A stretch of 64,000 bases of DNA from Promicromonospora panici. GTDB taxonomy: Bacteria; Actinomycetota; Actinomycetes; Actinomycetales; Cellulomonadaceae. How positions within the stretch are numbered: the first letter of the stretch is position 1; each line of letters begins with the position of its first letter. Shown here in pieces: positions 26,346 to 36,800 of this stretch. The position numbers and the translations under genes are program-made. Under the pieces are notes generated by a model. That model was not told where the DNA came from. It was given only the letters and a program-made list of their open reading frames with translations, and ran no database searches. The DNA lies in contig NZ_UWYY01000024.1 of the NCBI RefSeq assembly GCF_900608595.1, forward strand, positions 34,252 to 98,251, given 5' to 3'.

Positions 26346-27264
26346 AACGGATCCTCGGGTCCAGGACGGCGTACAGCAGGTCCACGAGCAGGTTGGCGAC
26401 GATGTAGACGAGCACGATCACGGTGGACAGCGTCACGATGGTGACGGACTCGCCACGACTGATCGCCTCGAAGAGGGTGCCGCCGACGCCGTTGATGTTG
26501 AAGATTCCCTCGGTGACGATCGAGCCTGTCATCAGGTTGCCCAGGTCCACGCCGATGAAGGTGACGACGGGGATGAGCGAGTTACGCAGGACATGCCGGC
26601 CGACCACCCGGACGCGCGGCAGGCCCTTGGCGCTCGCGGTGCGTACGAAGTCCGCAGTGAGGTTCTCGATGACCGAGGTGCGGGTCAGGCGCAGGATCTG
26701 GGCGAACGACGTTGTCGCGAGCACGACGGCCGGCATCAGCAGGCTGTAGAAGTCGGGATCTCGGCCCGCGGTCACGGGTAGCCAGTCGAGGTTGACGCCC
26801 ACGACGATCTGCAGCACCAGGCCGGTGACGAACGTGGGCAGCGCGATCAGCAGCAGGCTGAAGACCAGCACCGTCGAGTCGAACAGCTTGCCCTTGCGGA
26901 TCCCGGCGAACAGGCCGAAGGCGATGCCGAGGACCGACTCGAAGACGAGCGCCATGAGCGCGAGCTGGAACGTGATGGGCAGGGCCTCCGCCACGACCTC
27001 GGCCACCGGACGGCCGGTGAAGGTGTTACCGAGGTCGAACGTGAAGATGCCCTTGAGGTAGTACAGGTACTGCACGATAAAGGGCTGGTCCAGATGGAAC
27101 TGGGCGCGAATCTGGTCCTGCACGGCTTCGGGCAGGCCACGCTCACCACCCAGTCCGGCCACGGGATCACCCGGGCGCAGGAAGACCAGGGCGTAGAGCA
27201 GCAGTGTGGCGCCGAGGAACACAGGGATCACCTGCAGCAGCCGGCGTCCGAGATACCAAAGCAT
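26338..27264 (-). CDS. Peptide ABC importer permease (DppB type)
   Basis: 308-residue permease with the DppB signature start MLWYLGRRLLQVIPVFLGAT, motif FLRPGDPVAGL, and the EAA loop FVRTASAKGLPRVRVVGRHV near 205-224. Six membrane helices are predicted. The start ATG at 27262-27264 has a good AAGGAGA ribosome site. An upstream in-frame ATG (27324) would add 20 residues lying before that site and is unlikely. It is separated from the binding-protein gene by 152 bases that contain a 13-base-stem hairpin. Confidence 0.94.
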   Translation of the reverse strand: MLWYLGRRLLQVIPVFLGATLLLYALVFLRPGDPVAGLGGERGLPEAVQDQIRAQFHLDQPFIVQYLYYLKGIFTFDLGNTFTGRPVAEVVAEALPITFQLALMALVFESVLGIAFGLFAGIRKGKLFDSTVLVFSLLLIALPTFVTGLVLQIVVGVNLDWLPVTAGRDPDFYSLLMPAVVLATTSFAQILRLTRTSVIENLTADFVRTASAKGLPRVRVVGRHVLRNSLIPVVTFIGVDLGNLMTGSIVTEGIFNINGVGGTLFEAISRGESVTIVTLSTVIVLVYIVANLLVDLLYAVLDPRIRYA

Positions 27265-27340
27265 CGAAATTTCTCCTTGGGCGGTTTCAGCGAGCCATTC
27301 TCCCGGACAACTCCCGGGTGGCACGCCGCGGCATAGTGGA

Positions 27341-27369
27341 AGGCGGGGTACGCATCGCGTACCCCGCCT
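27341..27369 (-). terminator. 13-base-stem hairpin between binding-protein gene and permeases
   Basis: A perfect stem, AGGCGGGGTACGC pairing with GCGTACCCCGCCT, closes a three-base loop. It lies 48 bases after the solute-binding-protein stop and about 80 bases before the dppB-like start. Partial termination or mRNA stabilisation here would give more binding protein than permease, as in many importer operons. Confidence 0.82.
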
Positions 27370-27416
27370 CTCACCTGGAGCTAAGCGTCACGCCGGAAGT
27401 CCGGTCGTGATCAGGC

Positions 27417-29075
27417 TCACTCCGACTTGGTGACCTGGTACAGGATCGGGTCGCTGTCCCAGCCGAACACCACGTTCTCGACGGCCTCGGACCAGCCGCC
27501 CGTCGCGTTGTTGTACCACAGGGGGATGCCAGGCATGTCCTGGAACAGGATCGTCTGGGCCTCCTTGTACAGCTCGATCGCCGCGTCGGGGTCGGACTCG
27601 CCGGCGGCCTCGTCCAGCTTGGCGTCGAACTCCTCGCTCGAGTAGCCCATGTCGTTCGAGCCGGCACCCGTGCCGTAGATCGGCCCGAGGAAGTTACCCA
27701 TGGCCGGGTAGTCGGCCTGCCAGCCGCCACGGAACAGGCTCTGGATCTCCTCGTTGTCACGCGCGTCGAGGAACTCGTCGAACGTGGGGTACGCGTCGAA
27801 CTCGCACTGGACGCCGAGCGTGTCGCGCAGACCGTTGCAGGTCGGGTCGATCCACGACTGGTGGTCGCTGTCCGCGTTGGACGCGATGAGGATCGGCTGA
27901 TCGCCGAACGGCTCGATCCCCTCGGCCTCGTCCCAGAGCCGCTTGGCCTCTTCGGGGTTGTACTCGAGCACCTCGTTGCCCTCGACGTCCTCGCTCCAGC
28001 CGTTGATGACCGGGGAGGTGAAGTCGGTGGCCGGGGTGCGCGAGCCGGAGAACACCGTCTCGGTGATCTGCTCGCGGTTGATCGCCATCGAGATGGCCTG
28101 ACGGCGCAGGACACCGGCTTCGCCCTGGAACGCCTCGACGTACTCAGGAACGTTGATCACCTGGATCACCGCGGCGGGCTGGTTGACGGCACGGTCGCCC
28201 AGCTCGTCCTCGAACGTGCCGAACGCGGACGCCGGGACGTTGGTCACGATGTCCAGGTTGCCGTCGAGCAGGTCGTTGTAGGCCGAGTCCTCGTCGGTGT
28301 ACGCCACCAGGTCGATGCCGCCGTTCTGCGGCGTACGCTCGCCGGGGTACGACTCGTTCGGGCGCAGCTGGATGACCGAGTTGTGCTCCCAGCTCTCCAT
28401 GACGTACGGGCCGTTGCCGATCGGGTCCTCGCCGAACGCCTCGGGGTCCTCGAAGAAGGACTCGGGCAGCGGGAAGAAGGCCGAGTAGCCCAAGCGGATC
28501 GGGAAGTCGGACTCGGGCTGCGTGAGTGTCACCGTGAACTCGGTCTCACTCACGACCTCGAGGCCGGTCATCTCCTCGGCAGCCGGGTCCTCGCCGGTCG
28601 GCTCGCCCGCGTCGTCGACGGGGATCTGGACGTCCGCGAAGCCCTCGATGGGCTCGAAGAAGTAGCTCAGGTTCTGCGCGTTCGGGCCGTAGGCACCGTA
28701 GTTCCAGGCATCCACGAAGCTCTGCGCCGTCACTGGCGTGCCGTCCGTGAACTCCCAGCCGTCCTGGAGCGTGATCGTCCAGTTCTGGTTGTCCTCCGAC
28801 TCGATCGACTCGGCGACCTCGTTGTGCACAACACCCTCGGCGTCGTAGTAGACCAGACCGGAGAACATGTTGGTCACGACCTTGGCGCCGAAGACCTCGT
28901 TCGTCATGGTCGGGATGATCGGGTTCTGCGGCTCGCCGTTACCGACCGAGACGATGCCGGTCGACTCGCCCTCAGCGGGGGGTTCTTCGCCGCCGCCGCC
29001 GCCACAAGCGGTCAGCACGAGCGACGTGGCCAACGCGAATGCGCCGAGCCCTACAAGTCGCTTTCGAGGTATCAC
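27417..29075 (-). CDS. Peptide-binding lipoprotein, SBP family 5 (DppA/OppA type)
   Basis: Lipid-anchored substrate receptor of the importer, 552 residues. The signal peptide VIPRKRLVGLGAFALATSLV leads to lipobox LTAC, with the modified Cys at residue 24, then a Gly/Glu-rich linker. The SBP_bac_5 core has WTITLQDGWEFTDGTPVTAQ, GNGPYVMESWEHNS, and a C-terminal half with GGWQADYPAMGNFLGPIY, the usual peptide-binding-cleft region. The chosen GTG at 29073-29075 has an AGGAGG box 4 bases upstream; an earlier ATG-type start adds 8 residues. As first gene it sets the promoter for the operon. A small hairpin (29132-29149, GGGCGC stem) lies in its leader. Confidence 0.94.
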   Translation of the reverse strand: MIPRKRLVGLGAFALATSLVLTACGGGGGEEPPAEGESTGIVSVGNGEPQNPIIPTMTNEVFGAKVVTNMFSGLVYYDAEGVVHNEVAESIESEDNQNWTITLQDGWEFTDGTPVTAQSFVDAWNYGAYGPNAQNLSYFFEPIEGFADVQIPVDDAGEPTGEDPAAEEMTGLEVVSETEFTVTLTQPESDFPIRLGYSAFFPLPESFFEDPEAFGEDPIGNGPYVMESWEHNSVIQLRPNESYPGERTPQNGGIDLVAYTDEDSAYNDLLDGNLDIVTNVPASAFGTFEDELGDRAVNQPAAVIQVINVPEYVEAFQGEAGVLRRQAISMAINREQITETVFSGSRTPATDFTSPVINGWSEDVEGNEVLEYNPEEAKRLWDEAEGIEPFGDQPILIASNADSDHQSWIDPTCNGLRDTLGVQCEFDAYPTFDEFLDARDNEEIQSLFRGGWQADYPAMGNFLGPIYGTGAGSNDMGYSSEEFDAKLDEAAGESDPDAAIELYKEAQTILFQDMPGIPLWYNNATGGWSEAVENVVFGWDSDPILYQVTKSE

Positions 29076-29323
29076 GTGTCCTCCTGGGTAGCAGTTCACT
29101 CCGGTCCGGCGGTCGCCGTCCGGAGCGATGCGGGCGCTTCTTTGCGCCCCCGTGGTATCACGACCTAACGTAACCGCTCGATACAGATGGTGATGACCGC
29201 CTCACGGTAAACGCCACCGAGTTGTGACCATCTCGGTACGCAGGGGTAACACTCGGTAACAGTTCTGACCAGGTGGTTCTCACAGCCGTAACACGGGTGC
29301 GGAGAGGGCTTTCACCAGGAAAT

Positions 29324-30025
29324 TCACCCGTTGCTCCGGTCTACTACCCGCCCGTCGTGCAGCTCCACCACCCGGTCCGCGCGCGCCATCAGCTCCGGAT
29401 CGTGCGTCGAGACGACGGCGGCCACACCGCGCGCGTGCGTGACGTCGCGTAGCAGATCCATCACCACCGCCGCCGTGCCCGAGTCGAGCTGCCCGGTGGG
29501 CTCGTCGGCGAGCAGCACCTCGGGATCGGCCACGAGTGCCCGGGCGATACCCACCCTCTGCTGCTGCCCGCCGGAGAGCTCGTACGGCCGCTGCCTCGCG
29601 TGCCCGGCCAGGCCGACGGCGTCGAGCGCGTCCGTCACGCGCCGCGAACGCTCGGCCGGTGCCGTACGCCGCAGGCGCAGGGGCACCTCCACGTTCTCTG
29701 CAGCGGAGAGCACGGGCACCAGCCCGAACGACTGGAAGACGTAACCGATCCGGTCCCGCCGGGCCGTGAGCACGGCCTTCTCGCCCATCGCCGTCAGCTC
29801 GGCGTCGCCGAGCCACACGCTGCCAGACGTCGGACGGTCCAGCCCGCCCAGCAGGTTCAGCAGCGTCGTCTTGCCTGATCCGGACGGGCCGCGCACCACG
29901 AGCAGCTCACCGGCGGCCACCTCCAGGGTGGCGTCCGTCAGGGCGCGCACCTCGCCTGCACCGGTCCCGAACACCCGGGTGAGGCCCTGGGCCCGCAGCA
30001 CGGTGCGGGTCTCCGTCGTCGTCAT
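29324..30025 (-). CDS. MacB-type ABC ATPase
   Basis: 233-residue ATPase of the LolD/MacB class that powers FtsX-like permeases. Walker A GPSGSGKTT, signature LSGGQQQRVGIARALV, Walker B EVLLADEPTGQLD, and the H-loop STHDPELM are intact. It starts at ATG 30023-30025 behind GAGGAGG and overlaps the preceding ATPase gene stop by 4 bases. It is the last gene of the four-gene system (29.3-37.2 kb). An exporter or envelope-stress role is expected from the class, but no substrate is indicated. The 248 bases after the gene contain only the divergent-free leader of the peptide-binding-protein gene, with GGTAACA direct repeats near 29250. Confidence 0.92.
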   Translation of the reverse strand: MTTTETRTVLRAQGLTRVFGTGAGEVRALTDATLEVAAGELLVVRGPSGSGKTTLLNLLGGLDRPTSGSVWLGDAELTAMGEKAVLTARRDRIGYVFQSFGLVPVLSAAENVEVPLRLRRTAPAERSRRVTDALDAVGLAGHARQRPYELSGGQQQRVGIARALVADPEVLLADEPTGQLDSGTAAVVMDLLRDVTHARGVAAVVSTHDPELMARADRVVELHDGRVVDRSNG

Positions 30026-31008
30026 CGGTCCTCCTCGGTTCGGGTCTCGACAGGCTCGGCCGGCGGATCCGACTCGACCGCCGGGCCGGGCGCCGCCGGC
30101 CACACGCCCACGTGGTCCGCCTCCAGCGCCAGCCGCACGCGGTCGCGGAGGTCGAGCGCGTGCACGAAGTCCTGCGGCAGCTGCAGCCGGCCCACCCGGT
30201 CGAGCACCGCGAACTCCTCCGACACGTGCCGGGCCTGCCCGTGCTCGTCGGTCTCCGTACGCCGCAACGTCTCGGTGGAGGTGCGGCCGTCGCGGATCTG
30301 GATGGTGCGCGCGACGTGCTCAGACACCGTCGGGTCGTGCGTCACGATCAGGGTAGTCACGCCCGTCTCCCGGTTCACGCCACGCAGGGCCTCCAGGACC
30401 TCCACGGAGGTGGCCTCGTCGAGCTCGCCGGTCGGCTCGTCCGCGAGCAGCACGCGCGGGCTGTTGGCGACCGCGACGGCGATCGCCGTCCGCTGCTGCT
30501 CGCCGCCGGACATCTCGCCTGGCCGTCGTCCGGCCACGTGGCCGACGTCCAGCAGCTCGAGGAGCTCCTCGACGCGACGCCGCCGTTCGCGGCGGGGCAG
30601 CGCGTTGGCCAGCTCCAGCGGCAGCCGCACGTTCTCGCTCACCGTCAGGTACGGCAGCAGGTTGCGCGACGTCTGCTGCCACACGAAGCCCACCGTGGAC
30701 CGCTGGTACCGCACCCGCTCCGCGTGCCCCATGGTCAGTAGGTCGGTTCCCGCCACCACGGCGGAGCCGCCCGTCGGCGTGTCCAGGCCGGAGAGGATCG
30801 TCAGCAGCGTGGACTTGCCGGAGCCGGACGCGCCGACGACGGCGACGATCTCGCCCGGGTCGACGCTCAGCGTGAGGCCCTGCAGGGCCTGCACCTCGAC
30901 GCCGTCCGTGGCGAAGATCCGCACCAGGTCGCCGCACCGGATCTCGCCGCCGGCCGGACCGGCCGACGTCCGCGCGCCGCCGTCCATCAGCTCGATGGTC
31001 GTGCTCAT
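30022..31008 (-). CDS. MacB-type ABC ATPase with C-terminal AbrB-like extension
   Basis: The first 240 residues are a LolD/MacB-type ATPase: Walker A GASGSGKST (59-67), signature MSGGEQQR (166-173), Walker B VLLADEPTGELD (186-197), H-loop His224. The remaining about 85 residues are unusual. Residues 264-303, including AVLDRVGRLQLPQDF and LRDRVRLALEADHVGVWP, look like a swapped-hairpin SpoVT/AbrB half, a fold usually seen in DNA-binding or dimerising proteins. This is my reading of the pattern; I recall similar tails on actinobacterial ATPases of this class. The end (AEPVETRTEEDR) contains the EPVET repeat word. It overlaps the downstream ATPase start by 4 bases and lies 39 bases after the permease stop. 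Confidence 0.88.
   Translation of the reverse strand: MSTTIELMDGGARTSAGPAGGEIRCGDLVRIFATDGVEVQALQGLTLSVDPGEIVAVVGASGSGKSTLLTILSGLDTPTGGSAVVAGTDLLTMGHAERVRYQRSTVGFVWQQTSRNLLPYLTVSENVRLPLELANALPRRERRRRVEELLELLDVGHVAGRRPGEMSGGEQQRTAIAVAVANSPRVLLADEPTGELDEATSVEVLEALRGVNRETGVTTLIVTHDPTVSEHVARTIQIRDGRTSTETLRRTETDEHGQARHVSEEFAVLDRVGRLQLPQDFVHALDLRDRVRLALEADHVGVWPAAPGPAVESDPPAEPVETRTEEDR
30043..30058. repeat. EPVET word at the end of the ATPase gene
   Basis: GGTCTCGACAGGCTCG, identical over 16 bases to the copy in mnmA (547-562) and to the inverse of the copy in glgB (60376-60391). In this gene it encodes EPVET five codons before the stop. Confidence 0.9.
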
Positions 31009-31047
31009 CGGGTCTCCTTCCGAACGCCTGGGTCCGCGGTCGTCGTG

Positions 31048-33891
31048 TCAGTCATTGCTTCCCATCCGCAGCTGGGCGGCGACCTCGCCGCGCCGGCTCA
31101 GTGCCGCTGCGATGCCGACCGCCGCGAGCACCACCGCGACGAAGCCCGCCGCCCCGGCCCCGAGCAGCAGCGGGTCGTACTGCGGGTCGGGCTGAGTGAT
31201 CCCGCCGGTCAGCGCGGTGACGTCCACCGCAGCCAGGACGAGCGACGGCACGGCCACGCCGAGCACCGCGCCCACCACGAGCGCCACCACCGCCCACGGC
31301 CCGATCTCCCACCCGACGAGCCCTCGCCCCTGGCGCGACGACAGGCCGAGCGTCTGCAGCACGGCGAGCAGCCGGGCGCGCGCCGGCGCCGCGAGCATCA
31401 GCGTCATCACGACGGCCGCCGCGCACAGCAGCCCCGCGAGCGCGACCGCCAGGACGAAGGCGATCACCAGCCCGCCGGAGACGGGTGCCGCCAGCATGGC
31501 GTCGGCCTCCTGGTCCGGGTCCTCCACCACCGCGGTGGGCAGCAGCCGCGAGATCTCGGCGGTCACCGCCGCACGATCGGCGTCGTCCGCCAGACCGACC
31601 AGGGCGAGCCGCGCGTAGCTGTTGTCGCCGGCGCTCTCGGCCAGACGGTCTGCGTCGGCGAGCACGAGCGCGCGGCCGGCGGGCAGGCCCGGCAGCTCGT
31701 CGACCACGTCGACCACATGGACGGGCACGCTGCCCTCCGACGTCACGAGCGTGCCGCCCGGGCTACCCACCCCGACGCCCGGACCGGCCGCCGCGCGGGT
31801 GAGGATCACCGGCACCGCGCCTTCCGGCCCGCCTGGTCCGGCCAGCCCCCGGAGGGTCGCGGGGGCGCCGGCGACGTCCTCCTGGGCGGTCGCGAGCGCC
31901 GCCGCATCCGCCGTGTACACCTCCGTGCGGCGCGACGTCGACTGCTCCCGCAGCACGCCGTCGCCCACCGCGGCCACCGGTGAGACCGCCTCGACCCCGT
32001 CGAGCGCGGTGATCTTCTCAGCCGCGGGTGCGTCGACCAGGGGGCCGGAGATGCGCAGGTCGGCACCGGTGGCGCGCCAGGCCTCCCGGACGATGCCGCC
32101 GGAGACCGTCGAGTACAGCACGGCGGACGTCGCCGCGATCGCCACGGCCAGGACGAGCGCCACCGCCGGGACCGGACCGCCGGCCGGATCGCGCGTTGCG
32201 CGTGCGGCGCCGAGGAACGGGACCAGGTCGCGCCGCGGTGCTAGCGCCCGCTCGACGGCGAGGGTGAGCCACGGATAGGCGCGCACCGCGAGCAGGGTGA
32301 GCGCGAGGGAGACCAGCAGCGGCGCTGCGGCCACGAGCGGGTCGACGCCGGTGCCCGCGCCCGAACCCGCCACGACCCCGCGGGAGAGCAACAGCCAGGT
32401 GGCGAGGGCCGCGCTCGCGACCACGAGCACCTCCAGGATCCTACGCACACGGCTGCGCGAGCGTGGCGCGAGATCTGCCCGGGTGGGGCGCAGACCGGCG
32501 GGCGAGGTGGCGAGCGCGAGGGCAGCCGCCGGCGCGAGGCCCGCGGCGAGGGCGAGCGCGACCTGGCTCACGGTGACCGGCGCGTCCAGGCCGAACCCGG
32601 CCGAGACCGCGAGCCCGGCGGCGAACCCGGCCGCCGCCGATCCGAGCCCGACGACGAGCCCCTCGCCGCCCATGAGCAGGCGGAGCTGCGTGCCGGAGGC
32701 CCCGCGGGCGCGCAGCAGGGCGAGCGCCGTCCGACGCCGGTCCACCACGAGCCGGGCGCCGAGGGCCAGCACGGCGACGGTGGCACCGAGCGGTCCGACG
32801 GCGAGGACAGCGACTATGGCATCGACGCCGGTGCGCTGCGCGAGCAGCCTCTCCAGGATCTCGCCGAGGCGGCTGCTGGGCCTCAGCTGGATCGGCGAGG
32901 GGTCGCCGGGCGCGGCCTCGACGAGGAACGTCTTGGCCGACTGGCCGTTGATCTGGGACAGGAGCGTCGGCACCTCCGCGGCGGTGACGCCGCCGGTGCT
33001 GACCGGGTACCAGACGCGGGTCTCGGCCATCCCGAGCGTCAGCGGGGTGATCATGGCCGGATCCACGTAAACGGCCGCGGTGCCGATCAGGCCGCCGTTC
33101 GGGGTGAGGATGATCGACGGCCGCGCGGCCAGGCCGTGGTGGAGCCAGTAGTCGGCGTTCGGGTCGCCGGTCTCGAAGATCCCGGTCACGACGAGGGTCT
33201 CGTAGCGCTCGGCCAGGGCCACGATGCCCGCACCTCCCAGGGTGTCGTACCGCCCGCCGAGCTCCCAGCCGTACCGGTCGGCGACAACGCGCGAGACGGC
33301 GACCTCGACGGGCGGGGCCGGCTCCTCCGGCCTGGTCGGAGAGCCCATCCCGTCGTCCGCGAAGACAGGACCCGGCGTCGCCTCGGGCCAGCGGCCCTCG
33401 ACGAGCTCGCCGTGCTCGGCCACGTCGGTGGCCGCCCGGAGGAAGACCTTGGCCTGGGAGAGCCGGGAGCCGGGCGTCGGGTCGGTGTATGCCTCGTCGG
33501 TGGAGGTCACGTGGAAGCGCGGGGCGCCCATCGTCGAGCGCAGCGGCTCCGGGGTCTCGGCCCGCACGGTGTCCAAGTTGGCAAGGAACGGCGCCCAGTC
33601 CGGCTCGGCCGGCACGCCGCCGCCTGCGAGTCCTGCGTCCGGGTCGTAGTACATCCCGTCCGTCGGCTGCCCCGGGGTCGCCCCGACTACCGAGATCACG
33701 TCGCGGGACAGGCCCGAGGCCTCGGCGGTCTCGTAGGCGACCTGGTCGGCGTGCATGGTCTCGACGGCCCGCGGCGCCGTCGAGAGCACACCCGCTGCGA
33801 GGAACGCGACCACGCCGAGCGTCGCCGTCGCGCCCCAGGACGTGCGCAGCTGCCGCCGCGCGAGCAGCCCGAGCCCGGACATCGCCCCCAT
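31048..33891 (-). CDS. Large FtsX-like permease, first of two paralogues
   Basis: 947-residue membrane protein with an N-terminal helix (ATLGVVAFLAAGVLSTAP), a long extracytoplasmic domain, a FtsX-type core of helices near 440-560 (AIVAVLAVGPLGATVAVLAL), a second extracytoplasmic domain, and a C-terminal helix set (LVIAFVLAVALAGLLCAAAV). It thus has two FtsX cores in one chain. It overlaps the preceding permease gene by one base (TGATG). With the second permease and the two ATPases it should form a MacB-like mechanotransmitter or exporter; no periplasmic adaptor is encoded nearby. The chosen ATG is 33889-33891; a Met at residue 4 is an alternative. Confidence 0.88.
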   Translation of the reverse strand: MGAMSGLGLLARRQLRTSWGATATLGVVAFLAAGVLSTAPRAVETMHADQVAYETAEASGLSRDVISVVGATPGQPTDGMYYDPDAGLAGGGVPAEPDWAPFLANLDTVRAETPEPLRSTMGAPRFHVTSTDEAYTDPTPGSRLSQAKVFLRAATDVAEHGELVEGRWPEATPGPVFADDGMGSPTRPEEPAPPVEVAVSRVVADRYGWELGGRYDTLGGAGIVALAERYETLVVTGIFETGDPNADYWLHHGLAARPSIILTPNGGLIGTAAVYVDPAMITPLTLGMAETRVWYPVSTGGVTAAEVPTLLSQINGQSAKTFLVEAAPGDPSPIQLRPSSRLGEILERLLAQRTGVDAIVAVLAVGPLGATVAVLALGARLVVDRRRTALALLRARGASGTQLRLLMGGEGLVVGLGSAAAGFAAGLAVSAGFGLDAPVTVSQVALALAAGLAPAAALALATSPAGLRPTRADLAPRSRSRVRRILEVLVVASAALATWLLLSRGVVAGSGAGTGVDPLVAAAPLLVSLALTLLAVRAYPWLTLAVERALAPRRDLVPFLGAARATRDPAGGPVPAVALVLAVAIAATSAVLYSTVSGGIVREAWRATGADLRISGPLVDAPAAEKITALDGVEAVSPVAAVGDGVLREQSTSRRTEVYTADAAALATAQEDVAGAPATLRGLAGPGGPEGAVPVILTRAAAGPGVGVGSPGGTLVTSEGSVPVHVVDVVDELPGLPAGRALVLADADRLAESAGDNSYARLALVGLADDADRAAVTAEISRLLPTAVVEDPDQEADAMLAAPVSGGLVIAFVLAVALAGLLCAAAVVMTLMLAAPARARLLAVLQTLGLSSRQGRGLVGWEIGPWAVVALVVGAVLGVAVPSLVLAAVDVTALTGGITQPDPQYDPLLLGAGAAGFVAVVLAAVGIAAALSRRGEVAAQLRMGSND

Positions 33892-36800
33892 CAGCGGACC
33901 TCCTCGCGGTAGGTGGTGTCGCGGGCCTGCGCGGCCACGCGCCCGCCGACCCCGATCGCGACCAGCACGAGCCCGGCCAGGGCGGCGGCGACGACCAGGC
34001 CGGTGCCCGCGGTCTCGACGACGAACCGGGCGGGTGGGGCCGCGTCGATGCCAGTGAGCGTCGCGGCGGCTAGGCCGCCCACGGTGAACCGTGCGACCGC
34101 CCACCCGGCAACGGCCCCTACGACGAGCGCCACGAGGCCGACGGCGATCAGCTCGGCGGTCCGGGCACGCGCCTGTGCGGCGGGGCCGAGCCCGACCGCG
34201 CGCAGCACGATGACCTCGCCGCGCCGGTCGCGCAGCGTCGCCACGGCGACCGCGAGCACGCCCGCCAGCGCGAGCACCGTCGCGCCCGCGGCGGCGAGCC
34301 AGAACGAGACGCGCACCGGGACTCCGCTGTCGGTCGAGCCGTAGCCGGGGACGGTGACGGTCGGCTGCTCGCGGCTGCTCGCCGCGGTGGTCTCGGCCTC
34401 GGCGGTGGCCTCCTGCGCGAGGCGTGCCACCGCGCCGGCGGGTGCGGCGGCGCCGGGCGGACCGGCGGCCAGCCAGACCTCGCTGGTCATGAGCGGCGCG
34501 CTCACCTCGCGGACCAGCGCGGCTGCGAGCGCTCCCCGGTCCAGCAGGGCAGCGTACGGTTCGAGCGCGCCGGGCACCGTGTCCGATGTCGCGACGGCGA
34601 CCACAGGCAGCCGGGTCCCGCTGAGCGTGACCTCGAAGGTGTCGCCTGGGGCGACGTCCAGCGCGTCGGCCAGGGACGACGACGCCAGCAGCGGGACCGG
34701 CCCGGCGGCGGGCGTCGTCAGGAGGCGCAGCCTGCTGGCTCCTGACGTGCCGTCGCCGAGCGGCATGGTCAGTTCGGCCCCGCCGGATGACGCGTCCGGG
34801 TTCAGCTCCAGACCGTCAGCACCGTCCAGCGTCTCGGACGGGGTCCACCCGGCGACTGCCACGGGCTCACCGCCCGCGGTCAGGCCCTTCAGGGAGAGCG
34901 TCGCCTCGGCCATCGACCAGCCGGGTGTCGTGTCGAGGTCCAGGGCGGCGACCCGCCACGCCTGGCCCTCCGGCGGCGCCGGGACCTGGCCGGACAGCTC
35001 GTGCGTCGTCGTGTCCTCGCCGAGCGTGCCGCCGGTGCCGTCGCCCTCGACCAGCTGCCCGAGCTCGACGGTCGTGAGCGTCCCGTCGGGCGCGGCGAGC
35101 ACCAGGGACACGTCGAACTGGTGCGCCGGGGCTCCCGCCTGCACGTTCAGGTCGATGGTCTGGCTGATCCGGCCGCTCATGGTCAGCGCGACGTCGCGGG
35201 CGCCGTCGGGCAGGGCGGGCGCCTCGGCGAGCCCCTCGCTCGCCAGGTCCTGGCCCAGCTGCCCGACGTCGAGCACCTCCGCGGGCGCGCGCACCACGTG
35301 CGACACCGCCGCCGCGGGCACGGCGAGCAGCGTAACCGGACGACTGTCGGAATAGGCGGTGCCGGACAGCACGGGCACCGCCGCGGCGGCCGCGGCACCC
35401 GGACCCTGCCCGCCCGGCAGGTAGGGCGCCGGGTCGAGGGTCCCGCTCTCGGGTGCGACGACCCGCACGTCCGCGCCGTTGGCGAGCACGTCGACGTCGG
35501 CCCGCAGGCGTTCCGCCGTGCCCGCGTACCCGCCGGCCAGGCTCGCCGCCCCGCCCGCGAGCACGAGCAGGACCACCGGCACGACGTACACGACGAGCCG
35601 CCGCGCGACCTGCCGCGCCGCCAGCGGCCCGCCGGCGCCTCGCGACCGCCCGGCCAGACCCGCCCACAGGCGCGTGGCCGGGCCGAGCACCGCCATCGCC
35701 GCCACGGCGAGCGCGGCCAGCGCGAGGGCCGGCGCGGCGGCGGCCGCCGGGTCGGTGCGCGGGCCGTCGGGGGTGGTCAGGAGGGGCGAGCCGTAGCGCA
35801 GCAGCTGGGTCACGCTCACCGCCGCGGCGGCCACGGTCAGCACGACGGTGCCGAGGGCCGCCACCTGGCGCACGCGTCCCGAGCGGTCGGTCACCTGCCG
35901 GCGCACCGCCGCCTGGGCCTGCAGGGCTGCGACCAGCACGAGCGTCGCCGTCGCCACGACGGCCACCGCGAGGGCCACGACCAGGGGCGTCACGACGGAG
36001 ACGGCGGCACCGGCGTCGGTACGCGCGACGATCCGGAGCGCGCCCCATGCGGCGCCGCCGCCCGCCGCCGCGGCGGTCAGCGCCAGCAGGGCGCCCTCCA
36101 CGGCGGCGGCCGCCGTGACCGTGCCCGGCGCGGCGCCCCGCGAGACGAGCAGCGCCACCTCGCCCTCGCGGGTGGCGGCGAGCAGTCGCGCGACCTGGAC
36201 GAGCGCGACCAGGCCCACGAGTGCCAGCAGGCACAACGGCACCAGGGCCACGGCGTCCGCCGCGCGCAGGGCGGCACCGAGATCGGCGGCAGTGGTGGAG
36301 AGCGTGCCGGAGACGGTCAGGCCGCGGGGCGCCACGGTGGTGTCCTCCCCCAGGGTGGACTCGACCTCGCCGGTGAGCGCCGCCAGTGCGGGCAGCTCCG
36401 CGGGGGTGAGCGCTGCGTCGTCGGGCACCACCGTCCAGCGAGCGAACGGGTCGGTGTCCAGGCCGGCCATGACCTCCTGACTCACTACCACCGGGCCCGG
36501 ATAGGCCCCGTCCGTGCCGGTCAGCGTCACGGGGTCGCCGAGCCAGACGGCGTCGTCCGCGTCGGTGACCTGCCAGGTCGCGGCGACGGTGACCGGCGTG
36601 CCGGTGGCCGTGGGGCGCTCGGGGTCGACGCCCAGGCGGACCGTGTCGCCGACGGCCAGCCCGGCCGCCTCCGCGGCGTCCGCCTGCACCGCCGCCTCGT
36701 CCTGGCCCGCGGGCCAGGCCCCGTCCACCACGGTGACGCTCTCGGCGCCCGCGCCGGCCAGTGCTTCGGCACGCGACGGAGCGGGCAGCAGGGCCAGGGT

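Noticed and set aside
29205..29275. GGTAACA direct repeats near 29250 as an operator of the peptide-binding-protein gene
   Set aside because: Two imperfect copies only, and no regulator gene or second occurrence to compare. Recorded as weak.
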